Shown here one piece after another: positions 13,301-24,300 of a stretch of DNA of 64,000 bases. The notes beneath the pieces were generated by a model, which was not told the DNA's origin, made no database searches, and saw only the letters and a program-made list of their open reading frames with translations. The position numbers and the translations under genes were made by a program. The stretch is taken from assembly GCA_036571765.1 (NCBI GenBank), contig BROE01000022.1:14465576-14529575 (forward strand), written 5' to 3'. Source of the DNA: Plecoglossus altivelis (lineage: Eukaryota; Chordata; Actinopteri; Osmeriformes; Plecoglossidae). The first letter of the stretch is position 1; each line of letters starts with the position of its first letter.

Positions 13301-16300
13301 AAGTAATGCAAGTGTGCAGTGTGTGAGCGTTTGCATCATTCAACCTTTTCTCTTTTCAAAAAAGATGCATAGAGAGCTCAACATGTCTGGAAGAACCCAT
13401 GCACACTTAATTATTTGACAGTGCAACAGCTCTAAACCCTCACAGAGAGCAGACCTCAAAGTCTTTGAGTCTGCGAGGGTGGACATTGGGATCAGGCTTA
13501 ACTATTCGTAAACTCTGGATTAATACTCTTGCAGTCTTCTCTGAGGCGAAAAAGCAGTTTGTCACATGCATTGATTCAAAGTGTGCGTGAAGATAGGGGA
13601 ATGTTCACTGATGGGTCTGTTGTAGTGAGAGAATGCAATCATGGCTGTGGGAAAGAATGTGCTGCGCACAGCTCTAAAATGACAAACATTTTGCAATGTT
13701 ACACAGCAAACCAAAAAAACTTTTTTAGTTGTGGCAGGCTGCCATGAATAAATCAATGAATGGAAACACTGGTGGTGTGTTATCCTGTGGCTTGGCTAGA
13801 CCTGGTGTAATGTGTTGTTAATCCTGTCTTTCCTGTAGGAGCTGACCATGATAACCGTTTCCGGTCGGTGGTGACCAGTTATGACTACAACGGCCCTCTG
13901 AATGAAGCTGGGGACCCCACAGAGAAGCTATTGGCCATCAGAGACGTCATCAGGAAGGTAGCACAGCTCAACCTAGAGTAAAGACAGGTCCCAAACGAGC
14001 ATGGGATTAATTAAACTCCCCTGTCAGACCACACACAGGTCTGAGTTCAAGGTATGAATCATAGATTAGGTTTTATGTAGATGATTCTTGCATTTCCTTT
14101 TCTGTATATAGTTTAGAGATATTCCGGTTGGCCCCATGCCCCCAGCGTCTCCTAAGTTTGCTTATGGCTTTGTGACTCTGACAAAGGTATGTTGAAAGAA
14201 CATTCTTCCACAGATAATGTACTGTACAGAATGCAGCCAACTCAACATAGAAATGTGACGTGATTCATGTGGCAACTCGTGGTCACAGGTGGGTAACATC
14301 AGCAGTCTCCTTAGCATCCTGACGCCCCGGGGACCAATCAAATCACAGCACCCTTTGACCTTTGAAGAGACAAAACAAGTAAGAAAGGCTTCTGCCAGAA
14401 CCCTCCCCCTGCAGGAAAATGGAACATCCTCAGAAAGGAAATATACACTCTCTGGCCACTTTATTTGGGACACCTCGCTATTACTGGTTTGGACCCCCTT
14501 TTGTCTTCAGAACTGCCTTAATGCTTTGTGGCATACTTTCTACTAGGAGTGGGAAACATTCTTCAGAGATGCTGCTCCATATTGACATGATAGCATCACA
14601 CAGTTTCTGAAGATTTGTCGGCCGCACGACTGTGATGTGAATCTTTCATTCCACCCTATCCCAAAAGTGCTCTATTGGATTGAGATCTGGTGACTGTGGA
14701 TGCCATTTTATGACGATTAATTTATTGTCATGTTTAAGAAACCCGTTTCAGATGATTTGAGCTTTTAGAAGTGGTGCCCTATCCTGTTGGAAGTAGCCAT
14801 CGATGGCTACTTCCATAAAGAAATAAACATGGTCAGCAACAGTACTCAGGTAAGTTGTTGCATTTAATCAATACTCATTTGATACTAAGGGACCTCAAGT
14901 TTGCCAAGAGTATATGCCACACACCATTACACCACCAGCAGCCTGAACTGTTGGGATGGATCCATACTTTCAACCGGAGTTACTGTTGCCTTTTGTATCA
15001 TCTCAGACCAGTCTGCCCATTCTCCTCTGACCTCTGACATCAACAAGGCATTTATGTCCACACAACTGCCGCTCACTGGACATTTAGTCTTTTTCAGACC
15101 ATTCTCTGTAAATCCTTGAGATGGTTGTGCTTGAAAATCCCAGTAGATCGGCATTTTCTAAAATACCCAGACCAGCCCACCTGGCACCAACAACCATGCC
15201 ATGTTCAAAGTCACTTGAATGCCCTTCCCTAATTGGATGCTCAGTTTGAACTTCAGAAAGTTGTCTTTGCCACATCAACATGCCTAAATGCATTGATTTG
15301 CTGCCATGCGATTGGCTGATTAGCTATTTGTGTTTAGAAGCAATTGAACAGGTGTACCTAATAAAGTGTCTGGTGAGTGTATATATCCCTGCATATATTG
15401 CGGGGCCACTTGAGAAACACACAAACAATAAGTAAACAAATTATTGTAGACTTGACTGAGTTGCAGCTGGGCTGAAAGGGATGACATCCTTGCCCAGTTT
15501 TCCAGTCTAAACTCCAGGACTCATTCCATGCCTCCACTGTGTTTCAGTACTATGGCTATATGCTGTACCGGACCAAGCTGCCTCGGGACCTTCCAGAGAG
15601 CACACCTCTCATCTCTCCCCTGAACGGGGTGCATGACCGGGCCTATGTGTCGGTCGCTGGGGTGGGTGCCCAGTAGTTGCCTTCAGAGCATTGTTCTTGT
15701 CCAGCCGGCTGCATGGCTGCCTCCCCCAACACTGACTTAGGGCTAGGAGCTAAACACCAATGCCAAACTAGCCAGTGGTTTATAGTCACTGATTGTGGCT
15801 CACTATCCAATATTTGTAATATATTTACTGTGTACTTATTCGTAATGGTTTTAACTGCTAAATCAATATATAATTATTACATTTATATCACATTATTTAA
15901 GAATAGAATCAGATATCGATGTTTGAAAGATGGAATATCGCTGTACATCTTTTAATGTGTGCGCAGGTGTTCCAGGGCCTGCTGGAGAGAGACACCACTC
16001 TGGTGATGAATGTGACAGGCCGTGAGAGAGACACAATGGACGTCCTGGTGGAAAACATGGGCAGGGTCAACTTCGGAAGCAAGATCAATGACTACAAGGT
16101 CAGGCGCTGGCTCTAGCTCAGAAGTAGCAGATCAGTCCAGATAATCCTAATACTAGTCACTGTATACATTTTTTTTTGTGCAGGTACTAGATAGTTTTAC
16201 ATAGAAGATCTGTGCAACTTTTGGTGCCATCCCCTTCCTTGACAATCTTGTCATCTAATCAGTCTTCAAGGTTCAAAAGAACTGGAATAGAACTTTTATA

Positions 16301-19300
16301 ATTCCAGTAAACATCAACAGGTCAAGGGAATGATCTATTCTACCCAGGCATCACATTGTATATTGTTTAAACCCTTGTGCTACCTCTGGGTAATTGTAAT
16401 TCAACTTTTGTACCACAACAGTGGGTCACAGTGACCCGAAAGCAATACCAGGGTTAATGTCCCTGTTCTCATGATTTCATTACACATTCTCGTGAATTCA
16501 TTGGTCACATTCCTAGAGTGTCAAGTTTGATTTGCATCTTAGATGTGCCTGTGACCTTGCTCACGTTCTGTTACCACTGAATGCATTAGACTTGTTTCAA
16601 TTCTTAATGTATTATTTTTGCCTACATTTGGCCTGGCTCCTTTGAGCATTTCAAGTTTTGGAAAAGAAATGTTTACATTAACAGGAAGTAATCATGTTAA
16701 TGTAGAGTGGGGCAAAAAAGGATTTAGTCAGCCATCAATTGTGCAAGTTATCCAACTGAAAAAGACGAGAGAATTGTAATTGTTTATCATAAGTACACTT
16801 CAACTATGAGAGACAAAATAAGAAATCCAGAAAATCACTTATTTAAACCAAAAGAATTATAAGCAATTTATGGTGGAAAATAAGAATTTGGTCAGTAACA
16901 GAGGTTCATCTCAATTAAGAGATGACAGAGTTCAAACATTTTCTGTAAGTCTCCACAAGGTTTTTACACACTGTTGCTGGTAGTTTGGCCCATTCCCCCA
17001 TGCAGATCTCCTCTAGAGCAGTGATGTTTTAGGGCTGTCGCTAGGCAACACGAATTTTCAACTTCCTCCAAAGATTTACGATGGGGTTGAGACCTGGAGA
17101 CTGGCTAGGCCCCTCCTGGACCTTGAAATGCTTCTTACGAAGCCACTCCTTCGTTGCCTGGATGGTGTGTTTGGAATCATTGACATGCTGAAAGACCCAG
17201 CCACGTTTCATCTTTAATGACCTTGCTGACGGAAGTTTTCACTCAAAATCTCACTATATATGGCCCCATTCATTCTTTCCTTTACATGGATCAGTCATCC
17301 TGGCCTCTTTGCAGAAAAACAGCCCCAAAGAATAATGTTTCCACCCCCACGCTTCACAGTAGGTATGGTGTTCTTTGGATGCGACTCAGCTTCTTTCTCC
17401 TTCAAACACGACAAATTGAGTTTTCCCCCCAAAAAATCTATTTTGGTTTCATCTGACCATAATACATTCTCCCAATCCTCTTCTGGATCATCAAAATCTT
17501 GTGTGGAGCCCCAGATCAAGGGAGATTATCAGTAGTCTTGTATGTCTTCCATTTTCGAATTATCGCTAACACAGTTGAACACACCAAGCTGTTCCAGAAA
17601 CCTTGTTTTTTTGTAGGTGACCAAATACCGAGAGAGGCAGTGTAGGAGAGAGAGAGGCAGTGTAGGAGAGAGGCAGTGTAGGGGAGAGGCAGTGAAGGAG
17701 AGAGGCAGTGAAGGAGAGAGGCATTGAAGGAGAGAAGCAGTGAAATTTTCCACCATAATTTAATGAATGCATTCTTAAAACATCAGACAATGGGATTTTC
17801 TGGATTTCTCTTCTCATTTTGTCTCTCATGGTTGAGGTGTACCTATGACAAAATTGCAGGCCTCTCATCTTTTTAAGTGGGAGAACTTTCACAATTGGTG
17901 GCTGACTTTTTTGCCCCATTGTAAGCCAATAAGTCAGAAAATTAGAAAGCCCTGCAAATAGGGCTTTCATACCCGTGTTAACAAGACACTCACCCTGAGG
18001 CAATGGCTCCTGTGGATGTTGGTGATATTGCATTTCCGATTACCCAAATTGTCCGGTTTTCCTTTGAACTCCGGTGAACAAATCCAAAACTCTCCCCCTA
18101 ATAATTTTTGTTCCATTCTTGAACCTGGCTCATACTAATAGCTTTTCATATAACAATTTTCCTAATATTATTCACATTTGAAACTAATCCGAAATGGTCC
18201 AAGTAGTACCCTATTTATTTGCTTACGTCCAGAAAGGTTGCCAAGGACTGTGTGCGGGTACGAACAGAGCACAAGCACATAAGGGAACATCAGTCGATCT
18301 GATTTACATTAGCTAAATTAGCAAATGGAGAAGGGGCTTGATCATCTAGAGTTGCCTGCCTTGCTGTAGCCAGTTTTACAAATGGTTGCAGACATGCATG
18401 ACGGTTGTTTGAGTTTATTGTCGTTATTTTAAAGCAGATTTAACTAATTGGCTATAAATGCTATTATGTTCATGGCATGACAAACGTAATTATAGCCTTA
18501 TATAGGTATAATTAGCGGTTAATGGTATTAATCAGTCAAGTTAAATGTTTTCTATGAAAATAGAATAGTACTAAAAGGAGTGATTCAAGATATTTATTAT
18601 TTATATGAATGATCACTAATCATAATCTATCTTAATTAACAGTATGGTGTAAATTTCCATTAATTTTATCTGATGTACTTTAATACTGTCTTTCAAGAAA
18701 GCTTTGGATATGTGTTTCCAAAATGAATACATTGCCAAATGTACATCTTTTTTTATAGGGGCTATTGAGCAACCTGATTCTGGGCAAGGATGTGCTGGCA
18801 GACTGGGAAATCTATCCTCTCAACATCGATGAAGTCATAGCTGGAGGCTGGCCACCTGCGGGTCTGCACCACACAGGCCCCAAGATGGAGTCCTTGGTGG
18901 GGCCGGTCTTCTACTCCGGCGTCCTGCAGCCCAACGGCCTATCCTGGGACACCTTTCTCAAACTGAATGAATGGACCAAGGTGAGAGCATGCTCACAGAC
19001 CTAAAGGCATAGGTTTGGGTGAGGGCAAAAAATCATCTCCCAGTATGTCATGTTTTAATTAATTTAGCACATGGTTTTATCCAAAGCATTGAACCTGCAA
19101 CTTCTTGATCTGCATTCAATTGATCTAACTACTAAGCTATACCCACCCATAATTCTAACTCTACCTCTATTTCTGGAGGTTTCAATGACCCCTTGACACT
19201 GGTAGGGACATGACCCTATCGTCCATCGCTAAATCTATGGCTATAGACCACCTGGTGATTGTGGACATTGATTAAACTTGGGACGAGAACAGAAACTTCT

Positions 19301-19659
19301 ATGTTTCTCTGTTATGGCAGTAGTCAGACACCTCCTCTGGGGTGAGGAATTTTTATAAGGTTTGCAGAGTACGTTACATGACAAGTTACAAAGTCATATT
19401 CCCGTATCCAGGTAGTGTCACCCATAATGAACTAGCATCTGTGTGTGCTTTCTCTTAGGGCCAGGTATGGATAAACGGGGTGAATCTGGGCCGGTATTGG
19501 ACCGCCAGAGGCCCTCAGCAGACCCTGTATGTCCCTGGGCCCCTCCTCAGCCCCAGCCAGCCCAACAACATTACAGTCCTGGAGCTGGAGCGAGCCCCAG
19601 CACACACACAGGTTCTTTTCATGGACTGTCCTCTACTCAACAGCACTGTAGGCAAATAA
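1358..19659 (+). CDS. glb1l: Beta-galactosidase-1-like protein, 16 coding exons
   Basis: Glycoside hydrolase family 35 enzyme predicted to remove terminal beta-galactose in the secretory or lysosomal route. Coding exons: 1358-1423, 4064-4233, 4465-4615, 5077-5137, 5231-5325, 5572-5752, 5849-5907, 12749-12870, 13029-13069, 13839-13957, 14112-14186, 14289-14378, 15548-15661, 15967-16098, 18759-18980, 19459-19659. They sum to 1899 nt (632 residues plus TAA), all phases agree and all introns are GT-AG. Exon 1 encodes a hydrophobic signal peptide (MTAHIVISVILGFTFLA). Family marks: SGSIHYSR, RPGPYICAEWEM, the acid/base Glu in VENEYGSY (exon 6), the nucleophile Glu in NSEFYTGWLDHWG (exon 8), and GQVWINGVNLGRYW near the C-terminus. 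MYMFEGGTNFGYWNGAD, GLLSNLILG and GPQQTLYVPG resemble GLB1L more than GLB1, and the tail-to-tail ankzf1 neighbour supports this. Human GLB1L is about 650 residues. No broken exon was seen. Confidence 0.93.
1424..4063. other. glb1l intron 1
   Basis: Large first intron (2.6 kb), AT-rich, without a recognisable gene. A G-rich patch at 2100-2180 looks like a small repeat fragment. A stretch at 3620-3740 repeats variants of GACGTCTGTACA several times and may be the remains of a transposon end; related words occur at 1480-1530. Confidence 0.5.
6311..7430 (+). mobile_element. Tc1-like DNA transposon, degenerate, 3' end missing
   Basis: The 5' terminus near 6311 begins TACAGCTGCAAATAAG, a Tc1-family inverted-repeat tip common in fish. 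The transposase reading frame is visible from about 6470. An intact stretch at 6576-7199 contains the HTH region (ITREELVNDLKRAG), the first catalytic Asp in LLSDETKIELFG and the second in FQHDNDQKHTA. The frame is closed by TAG at 7197-7199, where related copies have Trp, and continues afterwards with the third catalytic site SPDLNPIENLW. The matching 3' inverted repeat was not found, so the copy is truncated. It lies in glb1l intron 7 in the same orientation as the gene. Not expected to be mobile. Confidence 0.9.
6576..7442 (+). pseudogene. Tc1-like transposase pseudogene
   Basis: Two in-frame blocks, 6576-7199 and 7200-7442, are separated only by a TAG stop. Together they cover most of the DDE domain of a Tc1 transposase: DETKIELFG, the HDNDQKHTA block and DLNPIENLWRELK. 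The N-terminal part upstream of 6576 (ETKLSTRLERATGK-like words) is present but without an open start. The stop removes the last catalytic Glu from any product, so it is inactive. Confidence 0.85.
7646..10003 (+). mobile_element. L2-like LINE, 5' truncated and internally deleted
   Basis: Non-LTR retrotransposon remnant in glb1l intron 7. It starts inside the endonuclease domain (LLVLGDFNIH near 7724). The middle linker is open at 7881-8399, followed by the reverse transcriptase start (NNYRPISKLCFISKILEK near 8670; LLDLSAAFDTIDHDILLKRL near 8890-8945). It then jumps to the region after the catalytic site (ITNNALKLNENKTEVLLLGP near 9045), so the FADD box is deleted. The C-terminal block is open at 9269-9781 (SRLDYCNSLYVGLP, ASLHWLPIKFR, KLWNSLPLGIR). 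The 3' end has the L2-like words AAAGCACTTTGAATC and GTGCTATATAAAT followed by short TTGACTTGAC repeats. Several stops and frameshifts; inactive. L2 is favoured, another CR1-group LINE is possible. Confidence 0.85.
10480..10895 (-). mobile_element. Candidate solo LTR (antisense to glb1l)
   Basis: On the minus strand this 416-bp block starts TGTGGTAGCC and ends GGAAGGTTACA, i.e. TG...CA boundaries. It holds a TATA-like CTACATAAAAGAGAG and, about 250 bp further, AATAAAAG followed by about 90 bp, the order U3-R-U5 of an LTR. No clear target-site duplication is visible (flanks TTTACATAG and ATACATACA), so this rests on architecture only. A non-autonomous DNA element is the alternative. Confidence 0.4.
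10904..12748. other. 3' half of glb1l intron 7
   Basis: No gene recognised. Open frames at 10962-11216 and 11237-11593 match nothing known to me and are probably chance or old repeat sequence. Short AT-rich and CA-rich tracts are present. A motif near 12409-12430 (GGCAGCTTCGCTGCTTGAG) resembles one at 7520-7545 (GGTTGCTTCGCTGCTTGG), which suggests two copies of an unnamed interspersed repeat. Confidence 0.4.
14442..15383 (-). mobile_element. Tc1-like DNA transposon deletion derivative
   Basis: Ends form imperfect terminal inverted repeats: TATACACTCTCTGGCCACTT at the left, and the reverse complement of the right end reads TATACACTCACCAGACACTT, continuing to ATTAGGTACACCT. The minus strand keeps part of a Tc1-type N-terminal DNA-binding domain at 15084-15293 (DFEHGMVVGARWAGLG, then LLGFSSTTISRIYREW). 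The rest of the transposase is decayed or deleted. The element sits in glb1l intron 12, between the exons at 14289-14378 and 15548-15661. Total about 940 bp, shorter than a full copy. Immobile without help in trans. Confidence 0.85.
16367..16457. mobile_element. piggyBac-like MITE flanked by TTAA
   Basis: A 91-bp block bounded by TTAA at both ends: it starts TTAAACCCTTGTGCTACC and ends CCAGGGTTAA. piggyBac elements duplicate TTAA on insertion and commonly have CCC/GGG tips. The first bases match the left end of the larger piggyBac-like fragment at 43870. It contains an internal palindrome GGGTCACAGTGACCC. Located in glb1l intron 14. Confidence 0.6.
16707..17920 (-). mobile_element. Tc1-like transposon with long inverted repeats and an internal minisatellite
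   Basis: The left end (GTGGGGCAAAAAAGGATTTA at 16707) and right end (GACTTTTTTGCCCCATT, to 17920) are inverted copies, and similarity extends about 150 bp inward, interrupted by small changes. The minus strand carries transposase remains: DPEEDWENVLWSDETKIDF near 17430-17490 (first DDE Asp), then HPKNTIPTVKRGGGNIILWG, and further left words of the DDE block. A tandem G-rich minisatellite (17631-17745) is inserted in the coding part. Inserted in glb1l intron 14. Inactive. Confidence 0.85.
17631..17745. repeat. Minisatellite (AGAGGCAGTGTAGGAG type)
   Basis: About seven imperfect copies of a 17-20 bp unit with core GAGAGGCAGTGTAGGAG; the later units read GTGAAGG instead of GTGTAGG. Wholly within the Tc1-like transposon relic. 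Unit length varies because AGAG dinucleotides expand and contract. Confidence 0.85.
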
Positions 19660-20347
19660 TGACAGAATACACACACATACAGCACTGTGCATCAGAACAC
19701 ATGGGTGTCTGCATTTAGCACGATATCGCCACCTCTAGCCGGCTAGATACAGATCTTAAAGATAAATTTGGAGTTCATTTTTCAGCAGCAGACAGGTCCA
19801 GATTATATTCCTGATATTTACACCAGGGAGTAAGACAGACGTTAACATTCAGGTCTTAGCCTAAACCTAACATAGGACAGTGACTAGGCTTTTTTTAACC
19901 TCGGCTAGGAACAGATGAACAGATAATACAAGCACACGCAAAAACTGAGCATGAAACACAAAATACTGTTTTTGGAGTTTTATTTAACATTACGCCAGGC
20001 TCATTGTTACGACCGTAGGTGCTGATATCTTAGATCAACAGGAAATTTTAATTTAAGAGATTCTTATCTTTACGCCTCTTTTGGAAAAATCCCAAAATAC
20101 CCAATGTTTGCTGACGTTCTGCCATTTCTACCCTGACCTCTTCCCACTAAGTCTTCTTGCTGTCACTCTACTGTAACCAGAAGATAGATATGTTCACTGA
20201 CATGCAAGAGACAAACTTGATACAGCACATTACAACATGACACTTCTTGTATAAGTGTAAGAATTATATTCAGAACAAAACCGAAAAGGTTAGAGGGCTG
20301 TAGCCCTGGCAAAAATGTCTGGATGCCTACTTGTCATTTAGAAACCT

Positions 20348-20875
20348 GGGGCCTCATGTATAAAACATTGCACTGGTCACGTACCAGGAGATGTACAGCC
20401 AAAACTTGAAAAGTACCTTCACATGAAAATATTCACATATAAAACCAGTCATGTTCCTGCACAACTTTCCTTTATAAATCACGATCAACATGACATTGAG
20501 CATACATGAACAAGCCACTGACCCTGCCTCCCATGAATGAATATGCAGATGGCCTAAAAGGAGGTAATTTCTTATTATGAATTAAAATGGCTAAATACGC
20601 AAAAAGGATAAACATGCAATATTACCAGATGCACTGGGTGACATGCCTGTCATTTCTTAAATCATTTTGACACCTTTATGTTCAATAGAAGTTATTAAAC
20701 GGTGGCAGATTAAATGGTTAATATCTGGTCACGTTTGGAGTTTGGCATTTTGATGTGTTCTGTTCAAAGGTTTGCACATTCTCACATCAAGTTCATTTTT
20801 TTACGTCACACTGTGTGCGTGAAAACCAGTGTCGCAAGCTTTCATGCTTATGCAATGTTTATAGATGAGGCCCTT
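20348..20875. mobile_element. MITE-like element with GGGCCTCATGTATAAA ends
   Basis: The left end reads GGGCCTCATGTATAAA and the right end TTTATAGATGAGGCCC, an inverted pair differing at about one position, 528 bp apart. There is no coding sequence between them, so this looks like a non-autonomous DNA transposon. The flanks show no clear target duplication, so the superfamily is unassigned. It lies in the likely 3' UTR or 3' flank of glb1l. Confidence 0.6.
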
Positions 20876-21089
20876 GCTCCTTAGTCAGGGAGTTTAGCCA
20901 TAACAGATGAGCTAGGTGATCAATCTGATCTGTTTATCAAGAACTATAAATTAAATCTATCAATCTGTGCATTCTATCTATTTAACATAGCATCTGCTTA
21001 TCCAGATTCAAACCTAAAACACAAGCATGAACTTGTATGGATTTCAGATGTCAGGATGTATGAAGAACTACGAGTGTCGAGTTTCTTTT

Positions 21090-21155
21090 TTTATTGCCTT
21101 GATTTTGTGAAAATGGCTGTGCCTTGGATGCCTTTGACTTACTACTGTAAATAAA
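21090..21155. terminator. Facing polyadenylation signals of glb1l and ankzf1
   Basis: Plus-strand AATAAA at 21150-21155 is the first good signal I see downstream of the glb1l stop codon (19659). Minus-strand AATAAA (TTTATT at 21090-21095) lies about 210 bp past the ankzf1 stop codon (21307). The two transcripts would therefore overlap by a few tens of bases at their 3' ends. The glb1l 3' UTR would be about 1.5 kb, which is inference; an earlier non-canonical signal is possible. Confidence 0.5.
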
Positions 21156-21306
21156 TTTTTTCACTTATGTTAGACTTCACTGTTAATTCATTTCAGACAC
21201 AGTAAACTGCTAGGTTACAGGTCTGCTGAAGTGGACAGTGCTTTGCTGTTGGCGCCCACTGCTGGTTGAGCAGTGTTAGGTCCTGAGGCTGAGGCCAAGT
21301 GACATA

Positions 21307-24300
21307 TCAGGTCTTGGCCTTACGGTGAGTCTGGACACAGTGAGTTGTGCAAAAGCTTAAGTCCAGGTACTGGAATGAGACCTTGTCCAGGAGAGACTCT
21401 CCACACTGCCAACACCGTCTGGAGACGCATACACACAGTAAGACAGGCATTTCGTCTACTCTTAAATTCTTGAAACTGCACAATCATTAAACAAATAACT
21501 GTTAGACATGTAAGGTGAATTCAAGGATAAGCTGGGTAGGCTAACCTGGTGTTGGAGAGGCTAGCCCCTGTTAAAACACTCTGATCTGCCAGCCTTTTCT
21601 CTGCTGCCAAGGCTCTCTACATCCCAGGGAGAGGACACATTAGAAAAAAAACATACATTGTATAACAGACACCTTCCAGACGATCTGTTTCTGGTACCTT
21701 CTCTCGATCGCTGAGGGCTGCAAACCTTTTCTTCTCCTCTACCTCTAACTCCTGTTTCCTTCTCTCCTCCTTCTGCTCCTTCTCTCTCTGTTTCTTTGCA
21801 GCTTTCTGTAGCTTCTTCTTCTCCGTCTGTTTGGACTCCAGTTCTACTGTGAGCGGCCCTGGAACCTAGAAAAGAATGAAAGTTCCCCCAATGCTGGATA
21901 ACTCACTCTGCTAATATAGGACAGCTGTTTAAAGAAGGACGTGTCAGAAAATGCATTCAAACTCTGGTGCAGACCAGACAACTGAACCATGGTCCTCTAA
22001 AAAAGATGTTCAGTCCGGTTCCAAGTGAACCACTATTCGGTTCATTTCGCGTTAGGTGTAAACGTAATTAGATTTAGTATATTGCCAATTATAGGAAGTA
22101 AACCCAAATGTAGTGCACTGTGTGTTGAAGAAGGGCGTTTACAAATTTAAGAGAAAACCATGCTGCTCTTTAGCAGCTAAATGAGTCAAGGGAAAATGTG
22201 GAGAAATGATTAAACAAATGATCCTTTGCAACTATGGGCTGATGATCACATTGCAGAGATGCATGTGGAAACAAGAATAGCGAGGAATTCAAATTCTTCT
22301 GTGACAAACAAAGAAAGGGTAGTTAAGGAGAAAGTGGACCAATGTTGGTTTAAAGGGGGTTTTTTTAAGTTGGGAGAAATTCATAAGTGCGTTATGTTCT
22401 ACGGAAAAGTGGTTACTCGGGGATAAAGATGATCTGAATATAATCCTGGGTACAACATCAATGAGTAACCCAAAAAACATGGTTGAGCAACACCAATCAT
22501 AACAATAGATAGTACCACCACGGCCAAAAGTTTTGAGAATTACTAAAATATGTTTTTAAAGTCTGCTGCCACAGTTTTTATGATGGGAATTTGCACATAC
22601 TCCAGAATGTTATGAAGAGAGAACAGATACATTTCAATTAATTAAAGTCCCTCCTTGCCATTAAAATAAACGTAATACCCAAAAAAGCATGTCCACTACA
22701 TTTCAGCCAGGAAAAAGACCATCTGAGATCATGTCAGTGATTCTCCCGTTTACACATGTAAAGAGTGTTAACGAGGACAAGGCTGGAGATCACTGTCATG
22801 CTGATTGAGCTTTAAAAGGAGAATGGTGCTTGAAATGATTGTTCTTCCTCTGTTAACATCGGTTACCTGTAAGGAAACATGCAGCCATAATTACTTTGCA
22901 CAAAAAGGGATTCACAGACAAGGATATTGCTGCTAGTAAGATTGCACCTAAATCAACCATTACTTTTTTTATAAGTTAGTTAGCCAGTATTTCATCAGTC
23001 TTGGATTGCATTGACATAAATAATATTGTTCATATCTTATACCTGCTCTTGGCTCGCTTTATTCATATTGTTTCGGCTCACAAGAGTAAGTTTAAAGCAG
23101 CTTAGTCAACTCAAGCTGGCTGAGTCAAGAGCAAAGAGAGCATAAACTGGCTGCACATTATTTTGAGGAAAGATGAACTGCAATGTCACTGTGCTCCATT
23201 GGATTACACCTGTAAAATATGAATTCCTTACAGTGCATGGTTCCCAAGATAACTGTGGGAACCTAAACTTATTCTAATACACATACACATTTCTGGCATT
23301 ATTAGAGATTTACCAGAGAAATGGCAATTTGTTTAGAAGAATGGGAAAATTGCTTTAATTAAAATTGCTATCTAAGAAATATAGGTTCCAAAGCCACTGA
23401 GAAGAACTGTCATCACGAGCACTGTGCACTAGTTACAATAAAGCTGGTATGGAAAATAAATGCCTTGAGACTACTGCTGATGTAGAAAATGAATCATTGA
23501 GACTAATGATGGTGTAGAAAATGAATCACTTAGGCGCATTAGGATTTAGCAGGTGATTAACGTGTTCAGTGTGTACCTTAGCAGGTGTTGCCAGAGGAAC
23601 TCTCACCTGTGCTCGGCTATAATCATACTTGTCAGGGTTCTCGGCCATGTATTTCCGAAACACATTCCTGGTGTCCTTCCCAGGTGCTACCATATAGGGA
23701 GTCTGGCCCTTCTTATCTCTGCAACCAAACAAACATACAATAAATACAGCCCTTTAAATGATCTATTTTAGCTTTTCACCATTCGGTGACATGGTCACGA
23801 CCTACTATGACTGGCGCAAGGCTGATCACACCAGATGCAAATTTCTCTGTGCCTGTCACTAAGACTTTCATCTCAGAGCGTTCCTTTTTCACATGTAATG
23901 CAGTAATTCTACAAAAACACGGTACATAAACATGGCATAGGCTATATTTAGGAAAAGTGTTATTTCAATAGCTGCCACAACAGCATCCCAGCATTGATCC
24001 TTCACGTTGTTTTTGTAAAATTGGTGCTGGGGGTCGTACAACCCCCTGTGCTTTTCAACTTTGAGAATTAATTACATGCCGTCCATCTCCTTTAATTTCT
24101 TTGCTAATTTTCGAAATCGACGTGGGGGGTTCTCTCTGGGTATGTTAACTTCATGCTTGTGTAGTGTGCAACGCGTGACAACTCGTTTCTTTATGCAAAT
24201 AGACGTGCTACAGTTCAGAAACAACTAGCTCAACAGATCAATCCATTTATTGTCATACGTTTTTATCAGGATTACCACATGAAACACCCGTTCGCTACCA

